The notes beneath the pieces are model-generated. The model was not told the DNA's origin. It was given only the letters and a program-made list of their open reading frames with translations, and did not search any database. The translations under genes were made by a program, and so were the position numbers. Source: a virus. From it: a stretch of DNA of 39,913 nucleotides. Positions 29,978-36,454 of the stretch are shown in pieces. The stretch covers positions 1 through 39,913 of IMG/VR virus record IMGVR_UViG_3300047323_000157, one strand, 5' to 3'. Position 1 is the stretch's first letter, and each line of letters starts with the position of its first letter.

Positions 29978-30483
29978 GCTGCCTCCTTCATCAATTCGTT
30001 GCGCCGCCATACTTCATTCATCGCGGCGCGCAAGTTGCCGACGGAAGCGACTTCCATCTGCTTATCGTGGATATACAGCCCGAGCTCAACAGCCTTCAGG
30101 CCATCGCCGTCGAGCCCCCATCGGCCCGTATCTTTGCCGCGCGCCAGCGTCCGCTTCAGCGCGTCGATCGCGGCCTGAACTTCGTCGCTGTACTGGTCGC
30201 CGATCTTCATTTCGCAGAAGCGCGCGGCAATGTTCATCGCGGCCGCGAGCGTGTGAAACGAATCCTCGTCACCTGTTCGACGGAGCATGTCGAATGCGGC
30301 GTGATACGCAATTCCCAACGTGCGCAGCTGGTCGCCGTTCAGGTCGGCGCCGCCGGTCAGCGTGCGCACGCCGCGGCTAACACCCATGCCGCGAACGAGA
30401 ACGGCCTTGCGCTGCGCCGGGCTAAGGCGTGCGAGCGCAGCATTCGTCGGCGAGCGCTTGCGCGACTTCTTGGTCTTGCTCAT
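29974..30483 (-). CDS. Hypothetical phage protein (169 aa)
   Basis: The protein starts MSKTKKSRKRSPTNAALARL, a very basic N-terminus, in an ATGA overlap. The rest is helical (LGIAYHAAFDMLRRTGDEDS, HTLAAAMNIAARFCEMKIGD). The basic leader suggests nucleic-acid binding. No named domain is recognised. It is coupled to its neighbours on both sides. Confidence 0.6.
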   Translation of the reverse strand: MSKTKKSRKRSPTNAALARLSPAQRKAVLVRGMGVSRGVRTLTGGADLNGDQLRTLGIAYHAAFDMLRRTGDEDSFHTLAAAMNIAARFCEMKIGDQYSDEVQAAIDALKRTLARGKDTGRWGLDGDGLKAVELGLYIHDKQMEVASVGNLRAAMNEVWRRNELMKEAA

Positions 30484-30767
30484 CGCGCGACGCCTCCGCG
30501 TTTCGCCTTGCGTGCGCGCTTTGCTTCGGCCTTCGCGAGCGCGTCGCGGTCGGCCTGCGTCAACTTGCGCTTCTTCGCGCCGGCACGCGGCGCCTGCTTG
30601 ATCTCAACCGGCGGGCGGATCGTGAACCCGAGAACCTTGCCGACAACGCCGGTCTTCGGCTTCGGTTCGGCCGGGCGCGGCGTGATGGTCAGCGCTTCGT
30701 CGACCAGCTTGAGCGGATAGCCCGCTATCGCCATCGTCGCGGCGATGATCGCTGAGAAACGGCCCAT
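30480..30767 (-). CDS. Small basic phage protein (95 aa)
   Basis: The ATG 30767 lies in a TAATG junction. The first 20 residues are hydrophobic (MGRFSAIIAATMAIAGYPLK) and could be a membrane helix. The rest is rich in Lys, Arg and Pro, with a highly basic end (KAEAKRARKAKRGGVAR). It may be a membrane-tethered or nucleic-acid-binding protein. No family is recognised. Confidence 0.55.
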   Translation of the reverse strand: MGRFSAIIAATMAIAGYPLKLVDEALTITPRPAEPKPKTGVVGKVLGFTIRPPVEIKQAPRAGAKKRKLTQADRDALAKAEAKRARKAKRGGVAR

Positions 30768-31396
30768 TACGCGGCCTTCCCGTATGCGGTGTCGAGCGGG
30801 TTAGACATATCGCCGCGCATCGGCATAACCATGCCCCACGCCTTGAATCGCCCTTCGAGGATGAACAGCGCCGGCCCTTGGTCCCCGGTTGATCCGCCAG
30901 TGCCCGGCTTGCTGTAGAACGAAACGCACCCCGCCAGTCGGTGTCGCTTGTCGATGCACTCGTCGAGCAACGACGAAATTTCGGCCAGGTATTCGACGTT
31001 GAACGTACCCTGAAAACCCGCTGTCCAGCTTTCGCGCTCGCCAAGCACCGCGCGCCAGTCGGGATACTTCGCTTCGATCTCATAGCGCTCGAATTGCAGA
31101 TGCAGCGGAACGCGGTCGCCACTCAACACGGCAACGCGCTTATCTTCGAACTCGGTCGATACAAACGTGCCGCGCTTGAGGAATGCCCGCGTCGCCTTGC
31201 TCAACGACATGATGACGGGCTCAACGTTGCTCGCCTCGGTGTCATGCACTTGCACCAAGCGATGACCGTTCGTGGCCGTGATAAGCGCACCGCCGCCGGG
31301 CGCAGGTTCTACGTTGATCCCGTTGAGGTAGTAGCGAATGTCCGAATCTGCTGCGAACGCATACGCGATGCGCACAGCATTTGCCGAAAGAATCAT
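30767..31396 (-). CDS. Sliding-clamp-like protein
   Basis: The start is ATG 31396 (MILSANAVRIAYAFAADSDI, 209 residues), with GGAG 8 bases upstream. The segment YYLNGINVEPAPGGGALITA followed by TNGHRLVQVHD is reminiscent of the DnaN clamp strand-loop pattern (LNGI, AT-DGHRL). The protein is much shorter than a bacterial beta clamp, about one and a half domains, so it may be a phage version. It would hold the polymerase on DNA or recruit host replication proteins. It is the first gene of its operon and is driven by the promoter at 31454-31482. Confidence 0.55.
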   Translation of the reverse strand: MILSANAVRIAYAFAADSDIRYYLNGINVEPAPGGGALITATNGHRLVQVHDTEASNVEPVIMSLSKATRAFLKRGTFVSTEFEDKRVAVLSGDRVPLHLQFERYEIEAKYPDWRAVLGERESWTAGFQGTFNVEYLAEISSLLDECIDKRHRLAGCVSFYSKPGTGGSTGDQGPALFILEGRFKAWGMVMPMRGDMSNPLDTAYGKAA

Positions 31397-31447
31397 TTTT
31401 CGATCTCCGTCTAGAGTTTGTTTGCGTGGTTTTGTTTTCGCCGTAGC

Positions 31448-31464
31448 GGTCCGATTATCGGACC
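31448..31464. promoter_or_regulatory. 17-bp perfect palindromic operator GGTCCGATTATCGGACC
   Basis: The 8-base arms GGTCCGAT/ATCGGACC are perfect around one central base. The site covers the -10 box and start region of the minus-strand promoter for the clamp-like gene. A repressor bound here would block initiation. A half-site GGTCCGAT occurs again at 39265-39272 near the repressor-like gene. Confidence 0.7.
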
Positions 31465-31482
31465 AGTATAGGCGCAAGTCAA
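31454..31482 (-). promoter_or_regulatory. Strong sigma70-like promoter of the clamp-like gene operon
   Basis: On the minus strand the -35 TTGACT (31482-31477) and the -10 GATAAT (31459-31454) each match 5 of 6 consensus positions, with a 17-base spacer. The predicted start near 31447 gives a leader of about 50 bases before the ATG at 31396. This is the best promoter match found in the window. Confidence 0.75.
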
Positions 31483-31502
31483 TACGATTTCTTACTTCCC
31501 TG

Positions 31503-32162
31503 CTACTGCGATTTCCCGATGCGCTTCACGGCCGCTTGCGCCAGCTTCGCGACGCTCGCCGCGCCGTGCGTCACGCGCAAGCTACTGCCCTGCGCCTCAT
31601 CGCGAACCTGTTGGCACTTCGCCGGGTTTCCGATCAGCACAGGCGCCGCGATCGTGACGCGCTCACCAGCGTTGTGCGACTCGGCCGCGCCGATCATGTA
31701 CGGCGGATAGTCCGCGCCTACACCGCCGGTAATCAGCGCGCCCTGGTAGCGCTTCTGGAACTCGATGCCGCGAAACTTCAGGTCTTCGACCGTGCCCGTC
31801 GACGCGAGCTTGACCCACCCGCCCATGTCGTCGATCACGCGATGGATGATCGGATCGTCGAAGTTCACGGACTGGTAGTGCCCGACCATGCGCACGGCCT
31901 TTTCGACCGTCGACCATGCGCGCAGCGCGCGAACGCTGGAGCCGCCGGCAAGGTGCGCGACGACGTCGGCAGGCTTCGGCACAAAGCGGCCGCTGTCGGC
32001 ATCGCGCAAGTGCCGCGCGAGCGCCGTTGCGACGTCCTCGAGGGTGTACGCGACGAGCGCATCGAACCACACTTCGAGCATGTCGGGCGTCAGTTCCTTG
32101 CTGTACACCGAAAACGTGCGGCGCAGGATCTCGCCGAACTGGCGAATCTCGTTCGGCTTCAT
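31503..32162 (-). CDS. DUF6475-like replication-accessory protein
   Basis: The 219-residue protein starts in an ATGA overlap with the O-like replication gene. The N-terminal half (MKPNEIRQFGEILRRTFSVY, LEVWFDALVAYTLEDVATAL) and FVPKPADVVAHL resemble DUF6475 and the second replication gene of O/P-type modules. Such proteins load the host replicative helicase at the phage origin. No Walker motif is seen, so it would act like lambda P rather than a DnaC-type ATPase. The assignment rests on pattern and position. Confidence 0.65.
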   Translation of the reverse strand: MKPNEIRQFGEILRRTFSVYSKELTPDMLEVWFDALVAYTLEDVATALARHLRDADSGRFVPKPADVVAHLAGGSSVRALRAWSTVEKAVRMVGHYQSVNFDDPIIHRVIDDMGGWVKLASTGTVEDLKFRGIEFQKRYQGALITGGVGADYPPYMIGAAESHNAGERVTIAAPVLIGNPAKCQQVRDEAQGSSLRVTHGAASVAKLAQAAVKRIGKSQ

Positions 32163-33121
32163 ACCGGCTCCATGTCGATGGTCATTTCGTCGTGCGGCGC
32201 CGCGCCGTGCGCGCGGGCCTCAATGCGGCGTGCGGCCTCTTCGACCGCGTCGCGGTTGTGTTGCTCGATCGCCTGGCCCTTCGTCACCGCGCGCGGCGCC
32301 TGTGCGCCAGTCGCCTGCAGCTGAGACGCCTCTTGCGACCAGCGCTTGATGATCCCCACCACGTAGCCAAGGGAGAACGTCACACCCTCGCCCTTCGACT
32401 TCCGCGCGTCTGCACACGCTGCCGTCATCGTCTCGGGCGTTATGCCCTGCTCGGCCAGTTCGATCAGCATCGGATTGGCACCGTGGCACTGCACGCCGAA
32501 GCTACGAGCTGCGATGGACAACTGCACCGCCCCCGACGGATTTACGCCTGCGCCACCTACGTCTGAAGCACCATAGGCGGGGTTAGAACCACCTATCAAA
32601 TCTTCTCTACTCTTATCTAATCTAAACGGTTCTTCGTGGGCTCCCCCATGGCTAACCCAATCAGGAACCGAGCCATAACCGGGCGGAAACCCATGGGTTT
32701 CCGGCGGGATATCCATGGGGTTTCCCGTTGCAAAGCCATGGGGTTGCCCTTGGCCTCCCCCTTCGGTTTGCAGTGGCTTACCCTTGGGTCGGCCACCGCG
32801 TTTCCCATTCTCCCAATTCGCGAACAGCGCGGCGTTGTGTGTGCGCCAGTCGTGGACGATCAGCCAGTCGCCTTCGCGCTCAATGAAACGCGCTTCGAGC
32901 ATCGCGCGCTCGAATGCATCGGCAGGGCCCTTGAAGCGGCACATCGCCTTCAGCACGACAGGAGACATTGACTCGAAACGATCGGTCTTGCGTTGCTGGC
33001 AGTGCGCCCACAAACGCAGCACGTACAACGGCGCCATTTCATCGGCGACGTTGTTCTCTCCAAGTAGCTCGGCGAGCATGCGCGTTTTCCAGTGCTCGAT
33101 GAAATCCGGGTCGACGATCAT
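32159..33121 (-). CDS. Phage replication initiator (O-like)
   Basis: The 320-residue protein begins MIVDPDFIEHWKTRMLAELL, followed by YVLRLWAHCQQRKTDRFESM, the start typical of O-like replication proteins in Burkholderia and Pseudomonas phages. Residues about 1-100 form a winged-helix-like DNA-binding domain. Residues 105-165 are Gly/Pro/His-rich and are encoded by the iteron DNA. The C-terminal domain probably binds the helicase loader. It overlaps the downstream DUF6475 gene and the upstream methyltransferase (ATGA at both ends). It would bind the iterons inside its own gene to begin replication, as lambda O does. Confidence 0.75.
   Translation of the reverse strand: MIVDPDFIEHWKTRMLAELLGENNVADEMAPLYVLRLWAHCQQRKTDRFESMSPVVLKAMCRFKGPADAFERAMLEARFIEREGDWLIVHDWRTHNAALFANWENGKRGGRPKGKPLQTEGGGQGQPHGFATGNPMDIPPETHGFPPGYGSVPDWVSHGGAHEEPFRLDKSREDLIGGSNPAYGASDVGGAGVNPSGAVQLSIAARSFGVQCHGANPMLIELAEQGITPETMTAACADARKSKGEGVTFSLGYVVGIIKRWSQEASQLQATGAQAPRAVTKGQAIEQHNRDAVEEAARRIEARAHGAAPHDEMTIDMEPV
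32592..32749. other. Putative replication origin: iterons plus AT-rich tract
   Basis: Four related copies of CCATGG-GTTTCC type occur within the replication gene. They are CCATGGCTAACCC at 32646, the palindrome GGAAACCCATGGGTTTCC at 32685-32702, CCATGGGGTTTCCC at 32713 and CCATGGGGTTGCCC at 32736. The last three CCATGG cores lie 22-23 bases apart, and the first is twice that distance away. The tract at 32592-32636 is AT-rich in an otherwise GC-rich gene. The arrangement resembles lambda ori, with iterons inside O beside an AT-rich unwinding zone. Confidence 0.65.
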
Positions 33122-34152
33122 GAATGCTCCAGCATCAGGCCGGGTTGTTGAAGGCGCTCGTCCTGTAACGGAGCGTAATCAGGGTTCAGTTCACAGCCGA
33201 TGAAGGTCCGGCCAAGTTGTTGCGAAACCTGGCCTGTCGTCCCACTTCCGAAGAAAGGGTCGAGGACGATGCCGCCCGGCGGGCTACCTGCCAGAATGCA
33301 AGGTTCGACGAGCGCCGACGGGAACACAGCGAAGTGCGCACCCTTGTAGGGCTTCGTGTTGATGGTCCAGACACTGCGACGGTTGCGCTTGCCGCCGACG
33401 TCTGTCCATTCCGCATCATTGCCACGCGCGCCGTTCTCGTCCCGATATGAAAGGCGCTCGTCGCGCTTGAATCCGTTGCCGGAAGCGTGGTCAGTGACGG
33501 CCGACTCTTTGATCGCTTCGTGGTCGTAGTAGTAGCGCTCCGACTTCGTCAGCAGGAACACATATTCATGGCTCTTCGTCGGGCGGTCCGTGACGCTCTC
33601 GGGCATCGGATTGGGTTTGCTCCAGATAATGTCTGAGCGCAGATACCATCCGTCAGCGCGCAGCGCGAACGCGAGCATCCACGGTATGCCGATCAGGTCT
33701 TTCGGCTTCAATCCGGAGGCCTCCGGAATGGCGCCGGTTCGACTCTTCTTCGCTGGATACGCTCCAGCCTCGATTCGCGCGGCCTGAATCTTGGAACGCT
33801 GACGAACATCGGCGACGGTCCTTCCGGCCATTTGCCCGGTGTTGCCTTGGCGCCCCTGCGAGCCCCACGACCCCGCGTAGCTGTCGCCGATGTTCAGCCA
33901 CAGCGTGCCGTCGTCGGCCAGCACGTCGCGCGCTGTGCGGAACACGTCGACCATTGCATCGATATAAAGCGCGGGCGTCTCTTCGAGCCCCAACTGTCCT
34001 TCGTGACCGTAGTCGCGAAGCCCGTAGTACGGCGGCGACGTGACGATCGTTTGCGCCTTTACCCCGTCGGCAATCATCGCGCGCATGGTGTCGCGGCAAT
34101 CGCCGAAGTGGCACTTATCCAGCCATTTCGTCACTGTTGTAGAATCAGCCAT
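33118..34152 (-). CDS. DNA methyltransferase, N4-cytosine or N6-adenine type
   Basis: The start chosen is ATG 34152 (MADSTTVTKW, 344 residues); an ATG 15 bases upstream is possible. The catalytic SPPY (residues 39-42, in TSPPYYGLRDY) lies near the N-terminus and the SAM-binding DPFFGSGTTG near the C-terminus, the beta-class order. SPPY is more common in N4-cytosine than N6-adenine methylases. The enzyme methylates phage DNA, giving protection from host restriction or regulating genes. No restriction partner is adjacent. It follows the C5-methyltransferase after a gap that holds a plus-strand terminator. Confidence 0.9.
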   Translation of the reverse strand: MADSTTVTKWLDKCHFGDCRDTMRAMIADGVKAQTIVTSPPYYGLRDYGHEGQLGLEETPALYIDAMVDVFRTARDVLADDGTLWLNIGDSYAGSWGSQGRQGNTGQMAGRTVADVRQRSKIQAARIEAGAYPAKKSRTGAIPEASGLKPKDLIGIPWMLAFALRADGWYLRSDIIWSKPNPMPESVTDRPTKSHEYVFLLTKSERYYYDHEAIKESAVTDHASGNGFKRDERLSYRDENGARGNDAEWTDVGGKRNRRSVWTINTKPYKGAHFAVFPSALVEPCILAGSPPGGIVLDPFFGSGTTGQVSQQLGRTFIGCELNPDYAPLQDERLQQPGLMLEHS

Positions 34153-34183
34153 CTTTCGGCTTCCCATTCAGTCGTTAGATCAG

Positions 34184-34215
34184 GCCCGGATCGTTAGCGC
34201 GATGCCGGGCTTTTT
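34184..34215 (+). terminator. Intrinsic terminator on the plus strand between two methylase genes
   Basis: GCCCGG and CCGGGC enclose ATCG-TTAGCG-CGAT (a further 4-bp stem), followed by TTTTT on the plus strand. There is no plus-strand gene here, and on the minus strand the hairpin lacks a T-run. It would stop antisense transcription into the region beyond, or may be a remnant of gene transfer. Confidence 0.65.
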
Positions 34216-34251
34216 CGTTGCTCGTTCGGTTCGTTTTTCGCGTTAGCGGTG

Positions 34252-35298
34252 CTAGTTTGCGACCACTACGGACGAACGAAAACCGGGGTGATACAGTGCG
34301 GCGCCCTCCTTCATGGCTTCGTCGGCGGATTGGATGAACGCGACCGCCGCTTCGGCGTTGATCGCGTTTCCGTAGGCACGCAAGCGTCCCACTCGGGCGG
34401 GAGCCCCATCAGCCAGCGGGAATGTGCCGGGTTCAACTGCCCGCCACTTTTCGTCGCGGCAGAGCAACCAGTCAGCAGTTCGCCAGAAACCGTTAGCCGG
34501 GCCGGCTGACTCGATACGCTCAACAAAGCGAAGTCGTTCAGATTCGATCCGTGCCGCGTCTCGCCCATCGCTCGCTTCGCCTGACCCACGCCCGTCGAAT
34601 CCGACGTTTGCGGCGTCGGCCAGCTCGCGACCTTGATCTGTTGCGCCAGCGACGATCCCGTCATGTTCGGCGTGATCTCCCCGCCCCGTCTCCCGTCCGA
34701 CGCAGCTGGCGTCGTCCATGCCGCGAGCCACACCGCGCGCCCTAGCAGCGCGTTTATCGGCACGTTCTTGCACTCCCCACCATCCTTGTGGTCGCGCGTA
34801 GTCGGCGTCGGCCACGAAGTAAGTGCGGTCCCTGATGTGCGGGGCACCGATGCCCGCAGACGGAAAAGCGAGCGCCCCGAAGGCAAAACCCAAGGCTTCC
34901 AGTTCAGTCGAAACAAGGTCGAGCCAAGGCTCTGCGTCCTTGCCTGCAACTTGCTCGCCAAAGATTTGGCGAGGTTTGCACTCTCGAATGAGCCAGCGCG
35001 CATCGGGCCACAGGTGTCGCTCGTCAGCAAACCCACGTCCCTCGCCTGCCGCGGAGAAAGGTTGGCACGGACAGGACAGGGTCCAAGCAGGTCCACGCCA
35101 CCCGGCGCGGGTAAGCGCGTAATCCCATACGCCAATGCCGGCGAAGAGGTGTACGCGGTCGAATCCTCTAAGTTCATCGGGGTAGACGTCCTCAATTGAC
35201 TTGTTGATGATGACGCCCGGCGTGATGAGCCCCGCATCCATCAGGTTGCTCAACCAGGCGCAGCAATACGGGTCGATCTCGTTGTACGCGGCTTTCAC
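34252..35298 (-). CDS. C5-cytosine DNA methyltransferase
   Basis: The start is GTG 35298, overlapping the upstream stop as GTGA and preceded by GGGAGAG. The 348-residue protein has motif I ([14 protein letters not shown]), motif IV with the catalytic Cys78 ([13 protein letters not shown]), a motif VI-like [12 protein letters not shown] (the usual ENV is EQV), motif VIII ([10 protein letters not shown]) and motif X ([15 protein letters not shown]). It methylates cytosine C5 in phage or host DNA. The region after motif VIII, the target-recognition region, is rich in charged residues. A second long reading frame covers most of this gene in the +1 frame. Confidence 0.9.
   Translation of the reverse strand: MKAAYNEIDPYCCAWLSNLMDAGLITPGVIINKSIEDVYPDELRGFDRVHLFAGIGVWDYALTRAGWRGPAWTLSCPCQPFSAAGEGRGFADERHLWPDARWLIRECKPRQIFGEQVAGKDAEPWLDLVSTELEALGFAFGALAFPSAGIGAPHIRDRTYFVADADYARPQGWWGVQERADKRAARARGVARGMDDASCVGRETGRGDHAEHDGIVAGATDQGRELADAANVGFDGRGSGEASDGRDAARIESERLRFVERIESAGPANGFWRTADWLLCRDEKWRAVEPGTFPLADGAPARVGRLRAYGNAINAEAAVAFIQSADEAMKEGAALYHPGFRSSVVVAN
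34311..35177 (-). CDS. Overlapping +1-frame ORF inside the C5-methylase gene
   Basis: In the +1 frame relative to the methylase, an open frame runs 288 residues from ATG 35177. Its sequence is not random-looking. It contains two WPTP motifs ([17 protein letters not shown] and [14 protein letters not shown]) and ends with [20 protein letters not shown], which I recall from many phage and prophage hypothetical proteins. Both frames lie over the same bases. It could be a second protein, or only a frame annotated in error in related genomes. GAGG is 12 bases upstream, which is weak evidence for translation. Confidence 0.35.
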   Translation of the reverse strand: MNLEDSTAYTSSPALAYGITRLPAPGGVDLLGPCPVRANLSPRQARDVGLLTSDTCGPMRAGSFESANLAKSLASKLQARTQSLGSTLFRLNWKPWVLPSGRSLFRLRASVPRTSGTALTSWPTPTTRDHKDGGECKNVPINALLGRAVWLAAWTTPAASDGRRGGEITPNMTGSSLAQQIKVASWPTPQTSDSTGVGQAKRAMGETRHGSNLNDFALLSVSSQPARLTVSGELLTGCSAATKSGGQLNPAHSRWLMGLPPEWDACVPTETRSTPKRRSRSSNPPTKP

Positions 35299-35633
35299 GC
35301 GCGCTCTCCCGCCCATGCCAGCTGGACGTACGGATTCACCGGGCCTTGCTTCGCGAGTTCGCGCATGCGCACCAGCCCGCTATCGCGCGGCGTCTCGCCG
35401 ACGGCGGTTCGCGTGCGGCGCGGCAAATCGTCCGCATGCGGCACTTCGGGAATGCCGTACAGCGTCGTGCCGTCGATCGACTCCAGAAAGCCGTCGGCGA
35501 TCGCCTTGCGGATCAGGCGCCGCGCCGTCGACTCCGTCAGCTGCGCCGCGTCGCGCAGGCCAACGACGCTCAACGGCGTGCGCTTGAAGTACGGCATGAT
35601 GCTCGCGACGGTGTAGGTCAGTTTGGTGCCCAC
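35295..35633 (-). CDS. Winged-helix DNA-binding protein
   Basis: The 112-residue protein starts at GTG 35633, with GGGGAG 8 bases upstream. Residues about 10-60 (SIMPYFKRTPLSVVGLRDAA then TESTARRLIRKAIADGFLES) form a winged helix of the MarR/replication-regulator style. The rest is a polar tail. It probably regulates the early operon or assists replication. It overlaps the T5orf172-like gene by 16 bases and is coupled to the C5-methylase start (GTGA). Confidence 0.65.
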   Translation of the reverse strand: MGTKLTYTVASIMPYFKRTPLSVVGLRDAAQLTESTARRLIRKAIADGFLESIDGTTLYGIPEVPHADDLPRRTRTAVGETPRDSGLVRMRELAKQGPVNPYVQLAWAGERA

Positions 35634-36025
35634 GATTCATTCTCCCCATGCACAAGCTTCAGCAACTTGATTGCGGCCAACTCCTGCGCGGGCGATTCAT
35701 CGTTGACGACAGACTCGCCGGCAGGCGTCATATGGAAGTTCATGGATGCCATGTCAATGGCCGCAGCGAGCACGCTGAAGCGCGTCGCGACGAATTGACG
35801 ATCGGCGTTCAGCAGCAGCTGGTAGTAGCGGGTCAGAATGTCATGCTCGACGGTGTCGATATCCTCGACTTCGCCGAAGCACAGCACTTCGAACGGCAGG
35901 GGCACTGCGTTCGACTTAGAAAACTCCCGCGCGTGAGCCGTGGGAGAGCCCGTCGACTTCCCGATGCTGAAGATGCCGGGCATCGCCACGTTGCCCATGA
36001 CGAAAACAAAGCCTAGTTTGCTCAT
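35618..36025 (-). CDS. T5orf172/MUG113-like (GIY-YIG superfamily) protein
   Basis: The start is ATG 36025 (MSKLGFVFVMGN, 135 residues). The segment GFVFVMGNVAMPGIFSIGKS followed by REFSKSNAVPLPFEVL matches the T5orf172/MUG113 family, a degenerate GIY-YIG nuclease fold in which GIY is GFVFV and YIG is FSIG. A Glu in HDILTRYYQ's neighbourhood could complete the site. The role is unknown, perhaps a small nuclease. The start lies in an ATGA overlap with the possible 44-residue gene upstream. Confidence 0.7.
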   Translation of the reverse strand: MSKLGFVFVMGNVAMPGIFSIGKSTGSPTAHAREFSKSNAVPLPFEVLCFGEVEDIDTVEHDILTRYYQLLLNADRQFVATRFSVLAAAIDMASMNFHMTPAGESVVNDESPAQELAAIKLLKLVHGENESWAPN

Positions 36026-36156
36026 TGTGCGCACCCCGATTGGTGCGAATTGGTGCGATGCAGTACCGCACGATTACCGTGCGCCGAACCCGCCGAAGAA
36101 AAGCGTTCGCCCATGCCGTCGTTGGTCGACGCGGCAAGGCTTTGGAAGTCTCTCAT
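36022..36156 (-). CDS. Possible 44-aa gene coupled to the T5orf172-like gene
   Basis: The frame ATG 36156 to TGA 36024-36022 gives MRDFQSLAASTNDGMGERFS and ends CAQ, its stop overlapping the next ATG as ATGA. The coupling supports a real gene, but the Shine-Dalgarno is weak and no domain is visible. The tandem decamer at 36040-36059 lies inside it. The function is unknown. Confidence 0.4.
   Translation of the reverse strand: MRDFQSLAASTNDGMGERFSSAGSAHGNRAVLHRTNSHQSGCAQ
36040..36059 (+). repeat. Tandem decamer pair TTGGTGCGAA/TTGGTGCGAT
   Basis: Two 10-mers sharing TTGGTGCGA are placed head-to-tail on the plus strand just upstream of the T5orf172-like gene start. A further single copy (ATGGTGCGAA) lies at 36367-36376, and a diverged copy is near 38661. 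Confidence 0.7.
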
Positions 36157-36159
36157 TTG

Positions 36160-36249
36160 TTACTCACGTAGAACGCTCAAGAGGGTCGCGAAAAGAGGCT
36201 CAAGAGAGCGCGGCTTGTAAGCCTCTTCGACTAGAACCGTACGTTGCAT
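36160..36249 (-). CDS. Possible 29-aa ORF (41 aa from an upstream GTG)
   Basis: ATG 36249 to TAA encodes MQRTVLVEEAYKPRSLEPLF and ATLLSVLRE. An in-frame GTG at 36285 extends it to 41 residues. It ends three bases before the 44-residue ORF. There is no good Shine-Dalgarno, so it is only a candidate. Confidence 0.3.
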   Translation of the reverse strand: MQRTVLVEEAYKPRSLEPLFATLLSVLRE

Positions 36250-36271
36250 GTAAAACAGCGTTGCGATTCTA

Positions 36272-36349
36272 TTACCGTTTCTCACATTTCGTTACGAAAT
36301 TTTTACCGATCAACGAAATATTTTGTTCAACATTTGACACTAATTTCAT
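36272..36349 (-). CDS. Possible 25-aa leader ORF
   Basis: ATG 36349 to TAA encodes MKLVSNVEQNISLIGKNFVT and KCEKR. A perfect AGGAGG lies 11 bases upstream, a little far for efficient use. The ORF covers the two palindromes at 36286-36327. It may be a leader peptide or chance. Confidence 0.3.
   Translation of the reverse strand: MKLVSNVEQNISLIGKNFVTKCEKR
36286..36327. promoter_or_regulatory. Two operator-like palindromes in an AT-rich island
   Basis: ATTTCGTTACGAAAT (36286-36300) is a perfect 7-1-7 palindrome. AACGAAATATTTTGTT (36312-36327) is an almost perfect one with the same ACGAAAT half. Their centres are about 26 bases apart. They lie in an AT-rich stretch (36250-36420) unlike the rest of the window. 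The 430 bases at 36026-36454 hold no clearly large gene, only three tiny ORFs and these sites. Confidence 0.55.
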
Positions 36350-36454
36350 GATAGAAGCGCCCTCCTATGGTGCGAAACGTCTCAGAAGTGTTACAACGTT
36401 GGCAATAATTGTCGATTTGATGCCCTTGCACTGTAGCTATTGCTGCAAAAGCGG

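Noticed and set aside
35916-36137. Minus-strand 73-codon ORF over the T5orf172-like gene start
   Set aside because: It lies in another frame of a gene with a recognised domain, and its product is Arg-rich and domain-free.
36301-36345. TTGAAC ... TAAAAA promoter on the minus strand in the AT-rich island
   Set aside because: The spacer would be about 19 bases and the match to consensus is weak.
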